Shown piece by piece: positions 1-6,440 of a DNA stretch of 10,072 bases. Origin of the DNA: Kiloniellaceae bacterium (GTDB taxonomy: Bacteria; Pseudomonadota; Alphaproteobacteria; Kiloniellales; Kiloniellaceae); the NCBI GenBank assembly GCA_028280915.1, contig JANQKX010000525.1, positions 1 through 10,072 on the forward strand, read 5' to 3'. The first letter of the stretch is position 1. Each line of letters opens with the position of its first letter. A model generated the notes under the pieces. That model did no database searches and was not told where the DNA came from. It worked only from the letters and a program-made list of their open reading frames with translations. The position numbers were made by a program, and so were the translations under genes.

Positions 1-2
1 AC

Positions 3-587
3 ACGCCTATCCACAAAGCCATGATCGCCCGGCCGGAGCTGCCCATCAAGGTGGCCGACAAGCTGGCCGAGGCGGTATCGGAAAGCCTGCAGTTCGAGCT
101 GGTCGCCCGCCATGCCACCTCCGCCAATCTGGTCGAGGCGCTGATGCACCAAGGCAGCGAGGGCGCCACCCTCATGCGCCTGGAGCAATACGACGAGATC
201 AATGACGCCGAGGCCCTGGTCAACCACCTCTATGCCATGAACCGGCTCACCCCGTCCCTGCTCATGCGCGCCCTCTACATGGGGCAGCTGGACTTTTTCG
301 AATTTTCCCTGGCCCGCTTGACCCAGGAAGACATCGAGGATGTGCGCCACCTCATGGCCACGCCCCAGTCCATGTCCTTCAAAAAGCTGATCCGCGCCGC
401 CGGCCTGCCGGCCCGCTTCCTCAGCGGCTACGTCACCGGCCTCTCCGAGCTGCGCAAGGAAATCGGCAACTTCGCGCCCCAGTCGGAACGGGGCATCAAG
501 CGGCGGGTGGTCAGCCGCCTGGTGAAACGCCGGGACTTCAACCGGGGCGAATTCGAATCCGCCATGGTCATGAACCAAACCCGGTAG
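3..587 (+). CDS. DUF2336 family protein, C-terminal part (5' end outside window)
   Basis: The reading frame is open from the first bases of the window (in-frame Thr-Pro-Ile-His-Lys-Ala precede the first ATG at 21), so the gene almost certainly begins upstream and only about 194 C-terminal residues are seen. The pattern 'RPELPIKVADKLAEAVSESL' early on, followed by 'NRLTPSLLMRALYMGQLDFF' and later 'AAGLP', is what I recognise of DUF2336, a helical family of unknown function typical of Rhodospirillales and related alphaproteobacteria and usually about 350 residues or more. No signal peptide or membrane segment is visible in this part. The C-terminus is Arg/Lys-rich (KRR, VKRR) before a short tail. 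It ends with TAG at 585-587, and nothing downstream on the same strand looks co-transcribed. The family assignment is from memory of conserved motifs; no biochemical function can be claimed. Confidence 0.85.
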   Translation, partial: TPIHKAMIARPELPIKVADKLAEAVSESLQFELVARHATSANLVEALMHQGSEGATLMRLEQYDEINDAEALVNHLYAMNRLTPSLLMRALYMGQLDFFEFSLARLTQEDIEDVRHLMATPQSMSFKKLIRAAGLPARFLSGYVTGLSELRKEIGNFAPQSERGIKRRVVSRLVKRRDFNRGEFESAMVMNQTR

Positions 588-624
588 CCCGGCGACCGCG
601 CCTTTTCCTCAATCGGATAACCTG

Positions 625-661
625 AAAAAAATTTGCGGCCGCGCCGAATTTGGCGGGCCGC
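625..661 (-). terminator. Rho-independent terminator, leftward
   Basis: GCGGCC (635-640) pairs with GGCCGC (656-661), and CGCC (642-645) pairs with GGCG (652-655). There is one bulged G and a GAATTT loop, which gives a 10-bp GC-rich stem. Read leftward, the stem is followed by AAA and then seven T residues (complement of A7 at 625-631). It would terminate transcription from the small leftward gene at 782-943, about 120 nt beyond its stop codon. Read rightward it lacks a T tract, so it does not serve the DUF2336 gene. Confidence 0.7.
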
Positions 662-781
662 GAGCGAATAGGCTGCTAGTCTTTATCGACCACAGCCCCG
701 GTTAAAACCAACGGGGCCGTGAGGCGCTGGAATGCCGTCCCGGTAAGTCCGGCTGAGTAAGTCTGGCCCCGTGAATTTGGC
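662..781. other. Non-coding 3' region with small hairpins and a short repeated motif
   Basis: I see no gene here. The stretch lies between the stop of the 53-aa gene and its presumed terminator, so it would be a roughly 120-nt 3' untranslated region on the leftward transcript. It contains a hairpin, CCCCGGTT/AACGGGG with loop AAAACC and one bulge (696-716). It also has a wider inverted pair, ACGGGGCC (711-718) and GGCCCCGT (765-772). The motif TRAGTCYGG occurs three times, at 744-752, 758-766 and 786-794, the last just inside the gene. The role is unknown. Confidence 0.4.
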
Positions 782-943
782 TCAATGAGTCCGGCGGGCC
801 AGCAGTTCCCGGCTGTACTCCTGCGCGATGGCGGCCAGTTCCTTGGCCAGGTCGGTGTTTCCCTGTTCCTTGGCCAAGTTGGACAAGCGCCGATTGCGCG
901 CCACGTTTGCTTCCAACTCGCCAATATTCATTGACTCACCCAT
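782..943 (-). CDS. Small helical protein of 53 aa, function unknown
   Basis: Reading leftward, ATG at 943 follows an excellent Shine-Dalgarno sequence (AGGAGAGAG, complement of 946-954) at near-ideal spacing. It opens a 53-codon frame ending in TGA at 782-784. The product starts MGESMNIGELEANVARNRRL and continues with LAKEQ, DLAKELAAIAQEY and a C-terminal RRTH. It is strongly charged and has heptad-like spacing of Leu/Ala, suggesting one or two amphipathic helices or a short coiled coil. There is no signal peptide, no Cys and no membrane segment, so it is probably cytoplasmic. An internal ATG at codon 5 is a second possible start. It stands alone, with a terminator about 120 nt downstream. 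I do not recognise a family. The ribosome site, frame quality and terminator are why I call it real; the protein sequence alone proves little. Confidence 0.72.
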   Translation of the reverse strand: MGESMNIGELEANVARNRRLSNLAKEQGNTDLAKELAAIAQEYSRELLARRTH

Positions 944-945
944 TA

Positions 946-954
946 CTCTCTCCT
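946..954 (-). promoter_or_regulatory. Strong Shine-Dalgarno site of the 53-aa gene
   Basis: AGGAGAGAG on the leftward strand lies two bases before ATG at 943, with the AGGAG core six bases before it. It is one of the best ribosome sites in the window and fixes the start of a gene too short for usual gene finders. No convincing -35/-10 pair was found in the AT-richer 960-1035 stretch upstream. Confidence 0.7.
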
Positions 955-1035
955 GCGGGTTTGCTTTAGATGGTCAATAGTATTTGCGGCTTTTTATTAA
1001 TGATCCCTTGCCGGGGCGCTTATTCGTTGGAATAT

Positions 1036-1551
1036 CTATTCCGGCGTCAACCGCAGCTGACCGCCGGTTAGCTGGCGCAGATCCAGTTCGCCGGCAAGGC
1101 TGTAGGGCACGGCACGGCGCTCGAAGCCCTGCAGGAAGGCCGTGCCCGAGATCTCGTAGGCGAGATCCTCCCGCTCCGCCATGGTCATCACCTGCTGCAC
1201 CACGTCCAGCACGGAGGTGGCGGCGGTGAACCGCATCTCCCCCTCGCCCAGGCGGGGCACGGTCACCCTTTGATCCGACACACCTTGGGCGAAATCCCGG
1301 TCGTTGAGCCGCAGCTTCATGTTGGCGCCGTCCAGGTCCAGGTCAAAATCGTTGGGATTAAGGATGCGCAAGGTCAGCTCAAAGCGCTGCTCGAACAGGC
1401 TGCCGGGCAAGAGCTGCATGTCCACCAGGCGAAAGGCCGGCGGCTCGATGTTTTCAGGCGTGGCGCAGGCGGAGACCAACAAGAGGGCCAAGAGCGTCAC
1501 CGCCCGTGCCGTCCAGCCTTTTACGGCAGCCACTATTTTCACGCCCGCCAT
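1036..1551 (-). CDS. LEA type 2 / WHy-domain lipoprotein
   Basis: This is a predicted envelope lipoprotein of 171 aa. The N-terminus has Lys/Arg residues (V4-K5, K11, R16), then a hydrophobic run and the lipobox V26-S27-A28-C29. Cys29 would be lipidated and become the mature N-terminus, and Ala at +2 favours the outer membrane. The mature part (about 35-165) looks like one LEA_2 (water-stress/hypersensitive response) beta-sandwich, with the characteristic 'RILNPNDFDLDLDG' stretch and alternating beta-strand pattern. In plants and bacteria such domains are linked to desiccation or stress protection; the ligand in bacteria is not known. GAGG directly abuts the ATG at 1551, which is too close for a ribosome site, so the GTG at 1540-1542 (nine bases after GAGG) may be the true start; the signal peptide survives either way. 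It lies 47 bases downstream of recQ on the same strand and may be co-transcribed with it. Confidence 0.85.
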   Translation of the reverse strand: MAGVKIVAAVKGWTARAVTLLALLLVSACATPENIEPPAFRLVDMQLLPGSLFEQRFELTLRILNPNDFDLDLDGANMKLRLNDRDFAQGVSDQRVTVPRLGEGEMRFTAATSVLDVVQQVMTMAEREDLAYEISGTAFLQGFERRAVPYSLAGELDLRQLTGGQLRLTPE

Positions 1552-1598
1552 CCTCGTTCTTGAACCCGGCCCCGGAAATCCGGCTCGATGAGCCCAGC

Positions 1599-3419
1599 TT
1601 AGGCCGGGCCGTTGTCCGCCACAACCGACAAAAAGTCGTCCCCATAGCGGGCCAGCTTGGCCTGGCCCACGCCGGGCAGACGGGACAGATCTTCCAGGCT
1701 GCCGGGCCGGTAACGGGCGATTTCCACCAGGGTGGAATCGTGAAAAATCACATAGGGCGGCACCCCTTGCGCCTTGGCCAGCGCCAGTCGCCGTTGCCGC
1801 AGGGCCTGGAACAGGGCCTCGTCCGCCGGATCGGCCAGCCCGGCCGCCGCCGCGGCCACCTTTTTCTTCGCCTTACGTTGCTGCGGATCATGGCGTAGGG
1901 CCAAGGTGGTCTCGCCCTTCAGCAAGGGCCGGCAATCGGGGCCCAGGCGCAGGCCCCCGTAACCCTCCATATCCACCCGCAGCAGCCCATGGGCCACGAG
2001 CTGACGGAAAACAGACTGCCATTCCCCCTTGGACAGCTCCTTGCCGATGCCGAAGGTGCTGAGCTGGTCGTGGCGCAGCTTTTCCATGCGCGGCGTCTCG
2101 CTGCCCAGCAGGACATCGATCACATGGGCGGCGCCAAAAACCTCCCCCGTGCGGTAGACGCACGACAGGGCCTTCTGCGCCACGGTGGTGCCGTCGAAGG
2201 ACTCCACCGGGGTTAGGCAGGTGTCGCAGTTGCCGCAGGGCTCGGGCAGGTGGTCGGCGAAATAGTCCAGCAAGACCTGGCGCCGGCAGCGGGTGGTTTC
2301 GCAAAAGCCCAGGAGGGCGTTCAGCTTTCGCTGTTCGATGCGCTTTTGACCCTCCGGCGCGTCGGAGGCCAGCACCATCTGCTGCACCTTGGCCACGTCC
2401 TGCAGGCCATCGGTCATCCAGGCGTTGGCCGGCAGGCCGTCACGCCCCGCCCGCCCCGTCTCCTGGTAATAGGCCTCCAGGCTCTTGGGCAGGTCCAGGT
2501 GGGCCACGAAGCGCACGTTGGGTTTGTCGATCCCCATGCCGAAGGCAATGGTCGCCACCATGACGATGCCTTCTTCATTGATGAAACGGTGCTGGTTTTC
2601 CGTGCGCGCCGCTTTTTCCATGCCGGCGTGATAGGCCAGGGCGTTATAGCCCGCCTCCCGCAGGCGCGCCGCGGTTTCCTCCACCTTGCGCCGGGACAGG
2701 CAATAGACGATACCCGCCTGGCCGCCGCCGGTGCCGCCGTGCTCCGCCTCAATGAAACGCAGCAGCTGGGAAAAAGCCGAATTCTTGGCCACCACCCGGT
2801 AGCAGATGTTGGGCCGGTCGAAGCCGGCGACGAAGGACCGCCCCTCGGCCAGATCCAGGCGCTCAACGATGTCCTTGCGGGTCGGCCCGTCCGCCGTAGC
2901 GGTCAGGGCGATGCGCGGCACCCGGGGATAGCGCTGGTGCAGCAGGGCGAGCTGCAGGTATTCGGGGCGGAAGTCGTGTCCCCACTGGGACACGCAGTGA
3001 GCCTCGTCGATGGCGAACAAGGCAATCGGGCAGCCGTCCAGGTGATCCAGGAAGGCCGGGGTCAGCAAGCGCTCCGGCGCCACGTAGACCAGATCCAGCT
3101 CGCCCGCGCGCATTTGCCGCTCGATCGCCAAACTGTCCCCGAAAGTACGATTGGAGTTGAGCGCCGCCGCCCGCACGCCCGCTTGCTTAAGCGCCGCCAC
3201 CTGGTCTTCCATCAGCGCGATCAAGGGCGAGATCACCACCGCAACCCCCTCGCGGATCAGCGCCGGCAGCTGGTAGCACAAGGACTTGCCGCCGCCCGTC
3301 GGCATGAGCACCAGGGCATCGCCCCCGGCGATCACATGATCCACCACCGCCCCTTGGGAGCCGCGGAAGGACTCAAAACCAAAAACGTCGTGAAGAAGCT
3401 GGCGGGCACGGTCGGACAT
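1599..3419 (-). CDS. recQ: ATP-dependent DNA helicase RecQ
   Basis: This is a 3'-5' DNA helicase acting in recombination and stalled-fork repair, 606 aa and the usual bacterial RecQ length. Helicase motifs are visible in order: Walker A PTGGGKS (40-46), motif Ia SPLIALMEDQ (64-73), DEAH box (138-141) followed by CVSQWGHDFRP (the RecQ aromatic-rich loop), motif III LTATA (172-176), and motif VI QETGRAGRDG (319-328). The zinc module has Cys378, Cys395, Cys398 and Cys401 (CxNCDTC). A winged-helix RQC region (about 405-510) and an HRDC domain (about 533-606) follow, after a Lys/Ala linker (KAKKKVAAAAAG). After motif VI the usual 'WM-x-YGLQD' reads WMTDGLQD, with Asp337 where Tyr is common. The ATG at 3419 is preferred over the upstream GTG at 3449, because homology begins there. 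The only Shine-Dalgarno-like run (GGGGGGAAGG) is 16 bases away. The downstream lipoprotein gene may share the transcript. Confidence 0.97.
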   Translation of the reverse strand: MSDRARQLLHDVFGFESFRGSQGAVVDHVIAGGDALVLMPTGGGKSLCYQLPALIREGVAVVISPLIALMEDQVAALKQAGVRAAALNSNRTFGDSLAIERQMRAGELDLVYVAPERLLTPAFLDHLDGCPIALFAIDEAHCVSQWGHDFRPEYLQLALLHQRYPRVPRIALTATADGPTRKDIVERLDLAEGRSFVAGFDRPNICYRVVAKNSAFSQLLRFIEAEHGGTGGGQAGIVYCLSRRKVEETAARLREAGYNALAYHAGMEKAARTENQHRFINEEGIVMVATIAFGMGIDKPNVRFVAHLDLPKSLEAYYQETGRAGRDGLPANAWMTDGLQDVAKVQQMVLASDAPEGQKRIEQRKLNALLGFCETTRCRRQVLLDYFADHLPEPCGNCDTCLTPVESFDGTTVAQKALSCVYRTGEVFGAAHVIDVLLGSETPRMEKLRHDQLSTFGIGKELSKGEWQSVFRQLVAHGLLRVDMEGYGGLRLGPDCRPLLKGETTLALRHDPQQRKAKKKVAAAAAGLADPADEALFQALRQRRLALAKAQGVPPYVIFHDSTLVEIARYRPGSLEDLSRLPGVGQAKLARYGDDFLSVVADNGPA

Positions 3420-3426
3420 GGAATCG

Positions 3427-3454
3427 CTTATACAGCCTTCCCCCCGCACCGCAA
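3427..3454 (-). promoter_or_regulatory. Possible recQ promoter (-10 TATAAG, -35 TTGCGG)
   Basis: On the leftward strand, TTGCGG (complement of 3449-3454) and TATAAG (complement of 3427-3432) are separated by 16 bases. The -10 matches consensus at five of six positions and the -35 at only three. Transcription would start within a base or two of the recQ ATG at 3419, implying a leaderless or nearly leaderless mRNA. This fits the absence of a well-placed ribosome site. It is a pattern match only. Confidence 0.3.
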
Positions 3455-3469
3455 CCCCCGTTGGGGGTC
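3453..3469. repeat. G/C-run inverted repeat between recQ and the divergent small gene
   Basis: ACCCCC (3454-3459) and GGGGGT (3463-3468) form a perfect 6-bp inverted repeat with a 3-nt centre, in the 118-base divergent intergenic region. It overlaps the -35 side of the putative recQ promoter, so it could be a protein-binding site or a small hairpin. A TTTT follows six bases later on the rightward strand (3473-3476), but the spacing is not that of a good terminator. Confidence 0.3.
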
Positions 3470-3537
3470 GCCTTTTGCGCCGGGGCGCGATAACAATGTT
3501 TTTGGGACTCCACCATCAGCGCCGGACGACGGAAAAC

Positions 3538-3756
3538 ATGCAAAATAAAGACGACGACAAAGGGCCCCGGGACGGGATCATGCTGGGCGGCCGGCGCATG
3601 TTCGGCGGCCTGAGGCGCCCGCCGACCCCGCGCCAGCGCCGCTTCGGCATGATCCTGCTGGCCATCGTCCTGGTCGCCGTGGTCTACGAACTGCTCTCTC
3701 CCCGTAACGACCCCCAAGACCAGGGGACGCCCGACACCGTAACCACAAGCGAGTAA
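3538..3756 (+). CDS. Small single-pass membrane protein of 72 aa, function unknown
   Basis: The ATG at 3538 (preceded by CGGAAAAC, a weak ribosome site) opens a 72-codon frame ending in TAA. The N-terminal half is hydrophilic and strongly basic (KDDDKG early, then GGRR, LRRPPTPRQRR at about 25-35). A single hydrophobic segment follows at about 36-53 (FGMILLAIVLVAVVYELL), then a short acidic/Thr-rich tail. By the positive-inside rule the basic N-terminus would face the cytoplasm. The same frame is open further upstream to 3418, but that extension overlaps the recQ start, is Pro/Arg-rich and has no ribosome site, so I do not use it. It is transcribed divergently from recQ. I recognise no family; proteins of this shape are common in alphaproteobacteria as uncharacterised membrane proteins. 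Confidence 0.65.
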   Translation: MQNKDDDKGPRDGIMLGGRRMFGGLRRPPTPRQRRFGMILLAIVLVAVVYELLSPRNDPQDQGTPDTVTTSE

Positions 3757-3760
3757 AGTC

Positions 3761-3784
3761 GGGTTTCGCACCACCCATTTTTTT
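3761..3784 (+). terminator. Weak candidate terminator after the 72-aa gene
   Basis: GGGT (3761-3764) can pair with ACCC (3773-3776) across an 8-nt loop, followed after one base by seven T residues (3778-3784). It lies just after the stop of the small membrane protein gene. The 4-bp stem is short for an intrinsic terminator, so confidence is low. The T run is also part of a direct repeat, TTTTTCATC, at 3780-3788 and 3798-3806. Confidence 0.3.
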
Positions 3785-3871
3785 CATCCCGCCGTCATTT
3801 TTCATCTAGCGCGGCGCGGCGCGCGGTGGAATGGTAATTGGCGCGTTTGCCACCTCGAAGGGACCCGGCCC

Positions 3872-5119
3872 ATGTTGGATGAAGCCCGCGCCACCGCGCC
3901 TACCCAAGAAGCCCGCCAGCACGGCGCCATGGAGTTTTCCCCGGCCCCCGTGGATCTGAACGGAGTGCGGGCCTACCGCCTGAACCGGCTGCGGGACCAC
4001 CTGCGCCAGGCGGACGTGGCCGGCGGGCTGTTTTTCAATCAGCTCAACACCCGCTACGCCACCGACGCCACCAACATGCAGGTCTGGTGCTCCCACTACG
4101 AGACCCGCTGCGTCTTCGTGGCCAGCGAGGGGCCGGTGGTGCTCTTCGACTACGCCAATCATCCCCATTTGGCCGAGGATCTGCCGGGCATCGACGAATA
4201 CCGGGTCATGCCGTCGTTTTATTTCTTCACCGCCGGCGGCCAGCACGAGGCCCGGCTGAAGCGCTTCTGCGATCAGATCGTCGACCTGGTGACCCGTCAC
4301 GGCGGCGGCAACAAGCGCGTGGCGGTGGATCACCTGTCCATCACCGGCGCCGATGCCCTGCGCGGCCGGGGCATCGACCTGGTGGACGGGGAAGGCATCG
4401 CCGAGCGGGCCCGGGCCATCAAGTCGGCCGAGGAACTGGTGCTCATGAAGGCCTCCATGGACGCCTGCCAAGCGGGCATGGACGCCATGCGGGCCATCCT
4501 GCGCCCCGGGGTGACCGAAAACGCCTTGCTGGCGCAGCTGCACGAGACCAACATCCGCCTGGGCGGGGAGTGGATCGAGACCCGCCTCCTGTCCTCGGGA
4601 CCGCGCACCCTGCCCTGGTTCCGCGAGGCCTCCATGCGGCCGGTGGAGGACGGCGACATGGTCAGCTTCGACACCGACCTGGTCGGGCCCTATGGCTACT
4701 GTTCGGACATCTCCCGCGCCTGGGTCTGCGGTGACAAGCCCACGGACACCCAGCGCCGCCTCTATGCCCGGGCCTATGAGCAGATCCAGCACAATATGGC
4801 CGCCCTCAAGCCCGGCATGACCATCCGCGAGCACTGCGACGCCCAATGGAAGATTCCCGAGGAAAACCTCTCCCACCGCTATCCCAGCTGTATTCACGGC
4901 GTGGGCCTGGCCGACGAATACCCCTCCATCAAGCACGCGGTGGACTTCGCCGAAAAGGGCTATGACGCGGTGATCGAGCCGGGCATGGTGCTCTGCGTGG
5001 AGAGCTTCATCGGCGTGGACGGCGGCCGCGAGGGGGTGAAGCTGGAAGAACAGGTGATCGTGACCGAAACCGGGGTGGAGCACATGTCCACCTACCCCTA
5101 CGAGATGGACTGGCTGTGA
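3872..5119 (+). CDS. M24 family metalloenzyme, DddP-like (DMSP lyase or Xaa-Pro peptidase relative)
   Basis: This 415-aa cytoplasmic-type protein has an N-terminal creatinase-like domain (about 30-180) and a C-terminal 'pita-bread' catalytic domain (about 185-415). Candidate metal ligands are Asp267, Asp269, Asp279, His342, Glu377 and Glu392. From memory, the DMSP lyase DddP uses Asp295, Asp297, Asp307, His371, Glu406 and Glu421. The intervals 2, 10, 35 and 15 are identical here, and Asp-to-His is 63 instead of 64. The catalytic Tyr366 and Asp377 of DddP correspond in spacing to Tyr337 and Asp348. DddP splits dimethylsulfoniopropionate into dimethyl sulfide and acrylate, but the family also contains relatives of unproven substrate, and this protein is about 30 residues shorter than typical DddP. 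ATG at 3872 has AAGGGA eight bases upstream. No transport or acrylate-handling genes are adjacent, so the substrate remains open. Confidence 0.85.
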   Translation: MLDEARATAPTQEARQHGAMEFSPAPVDLNGVRAYRLNRLRDHLRQADVAGGLFFNQLNTRYATDATNMQVWCSHYETRCVFVASEGPVVLFDYANHPHLAEDLPGIDEYRVMPSFYFFTAGGQHEARLKRFCDQIVDLVTRHGGGNKRVAVDHLSITGADALRGRGIDLVDGEGIAERARAIKSAEELVLMKASMDACQAGMDAMRAILRPGVTENALLAQLHETNIRLGGEWIETRLLSSGPRTLPWFREASMRPVEDGDMVSFDTDLVGPYGYCSDISRAWVCGDKPTDTQRRLYARAYEQIQHNMAALKPGMTIREHCDAQWKIPEENLSHRYPSCIHGVGLADEYPSIKHAVDFAEKGYDAVIEPGMVLCVESFIGVDGGREGVKLEEQVIVTETGVEHMSTYPYEMDWL

Positions 5120-5148
5120 GTCTCGCCCCTTGGCACTCGGCTGGGTGA

Positions 5149-5177
5149 TTGCACCGGCGGGCCATCGGCGCTAACTA
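5149..5177 (+). promoter_or_regulatory. Possible lptG promoter (weak)
   Basis: TTGCAC (5149-5154) is followed after 17 bases by TAACTA (5172-5177), ahead of lptG at 5219. The -35 is fair (TTG-A at matching positions) and the -10 is poor, so this is only a candidate. It matters because the 99-base gap after the M24 gene leaves open whether lptG has its own promoter. Confidence 0.2.
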
Positions 5178-5218
5178 TGTTGGTCTAAACCGCGCCCGCC
5201 AACAGCCCGACCGGATCC

Positions 5219-6376
5219 ATGGATCTCACCGCCCACGAGCCAGAAGCACAGCGACCACGGAGCTACGCGCCCGCCATGGTGCGGCGGCGCCTGTCCTGGA
5301 TTCTTTCCGGCTATATCGCCAAGCAGTTCCTGTTTTGGCTGGGCACTTTTTTCTTTTCCCTCCTGGGCATCATCTTGCTGATCACCTTGGTGGACCTGCT
5401 CGACAAGGCGGCCAGTAAAAACATTCCCTTCGGCACGGTGGTCCAGCTCGCCCTCATGAAGCTGCCGTTTTTGGCCCAGGAGGTCATGCCCTTCACCATC
5501 CTGTTTTCCGGCATGATGACCTTTTGGCGCCTGACCCGCTCCAACGAGCTGGTGGTGGTGCGCGCCGCCGGGATCTCCGTCTGGCAATTCATCCTGCCGG
5601 TCATCGCCATGGGGGTTTTGGTCGGGGTGTTCACCGTCGCGGTCCTGAACCCCCTGGCCGCCGCCCTTTACAGCCGTTTCGAGGTGCTGGACGCCCAGTT
5701 GTCCGACCGCAAGAATTCCGTCTTGGCCGTCTCCGACCGGGGAATCTGGATTCGCCAGGCCGATTCGACCGGTCAATCGGTCATCCATGCCGGCCGCGTC
5801 AGCACCATTGATCTGGTTTTGTTCAAGGTCATCGTCTTTCAGTTCGGCGAGGACGACGAATTCCTGGGCCGCATCGACGCCCGGCGCGCCACCCTGGAAG
5901 GCAGTCAATGGGTCCTGAGAGACGCCTGGATCACCACCCCCGGCGAGGTCAGCGTCTTTGAGGAAAGAACGACCCTGCCCACCAACCTGACGCCGAGCAA
6001 AATCCAAGAAAGCTTCGCCCGGCCGGAAACCATCTCTTTCTGGAGCCTGCCCAGTTTCATCAAGCTCTTGGAAAACGCCGGCTTTTCCGCCATCAAGCAC
6101 AAGCTGCGCTTTCACCGTCTGCTGGCCACGCCCCTGTTGTTCACCGCCATGCTGCTGCTCTCGGCCACCTTTTCCCTGCGGCCCCAGCGCCGGGGACGGG
6201 TGGCCATGATCATTTTCGCCGGCGTGCTCACGGGCTTTTTGCTGCACTTCCTGTCCAACTTCGTTTTCGCCCTGGGCCTCTCGGCCAAGATCCCCGTGAT
6301 CATGGCCGCCTGGACCCCGGCCGGCGTTTCCATGATGCTGGGCATCGCCATGCTGCTGCAGCTGGAAGACGGTTAG
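5219..6376 (+). CDS. lptG: LPS export ABC transporter permease LptG
   Basis: This is an inner-membrane permease of the LptB2FGC complex, which extracts lipopolysaccharide and passes it to the periplasmic bridge. It is 385 aa with the LptF/LptG layout. Three membrane segments come first (about 34-60, 88-103, 120-145), then a periplasmic beta-jellyroll domain (about 150-290), then three C-terminal segments (about 300-320, 328-350, 355-380). The cytoplasmic coupling stretch FWRLTRSNELVVVRAAGIS (about 102-120) and 'LSGYIAKQFLFW' near the N-terminus match LptG rather than LptF. Relative to most LptG proteins there is an N-terminal extension of about 20 residues before Met20, so ATG at 5276 is an alternative start; neither has a strong ribosome site. 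The partner lptF, normally immediately upstream, is absent: the preceding gene is the M24 enzyme. Confidence 0.92.
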   Translation: MDLTAHEPEAQRPRSYAPAMVRRRLSWILSGYIAKQFLFWLGTFFFSLLGIILLITLVDLLDKAASKNIPFGTVVQLALMKLPFLAQEVMPFTILFSGMMTFWRLTRSNELVVVRAAGISVWQFILPVIAMGVLVGVFTVAVLNPLAAALYSRFEVLDAQLSDRKNSVLAVSDRGIWIRQADSTGQSVIHAGRVSTIDLVLFKVIVFQFGEDDEFLGRIDARRATLEGSQWVLRDAWITTPGEVSVFEERTTLPTNLTPSKIQESFARPETISFWSLPSFIKLLENAGFSAIKHKLRFHRLLATPLLFTAMLLLSATFSLRPQRRGRVAMIIFAGVLTGFLLHFLSNFVFALGLSAKIPVIMAAWTPAGVSMMLGIAMLLQLEDG

Positions 6377-6440
6377 GCCAAGGACGAAAAAAGTCCGTCA
6401 AAACTCCCATCGAGTCTGTAACAAGGGGGAGACACCGCAA

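Noticed and set aside
676..924. 82-codon leftward frame overlapping the 53-aa gene
   Set aside because: It starts at a TTG without a ribosome site, is rich in Trp/Pro/Arg typical of an out-of-frame reading, and overlaps the better-supported frame starting at 943.
959..969. GTTTGCTTTAG repeated at 6529-6539
   Set aside because: An 11-base repeat is expected several times by chance in 10 kb, and the flanks do not match.
2250..3548. 432-codon rightward frame antisense to recQ
   Set aside because: His/Gln/Arg-rich composition with no recognisable motif; it is the mirror of a high-GC gene.
3806..5083. 425-codon leftward frame antisense to the M24 gene
   Set aside because: Gly/His/Ala-rich low-information sequence caused by GC bias opposite a well-conserved enzyme.
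5171..6247. 358-codon leftward frame antisense to lptG
   Set aside because: Gln/Gly/Asp/His-rich shadow; lptG on the other strand is unambiguous.
6382..6396. GGAC/GTCC hairpin after lptG as a terminator
   Set aside because: Only a 4-bp stem with the A run inside the loop and no T tract after it.
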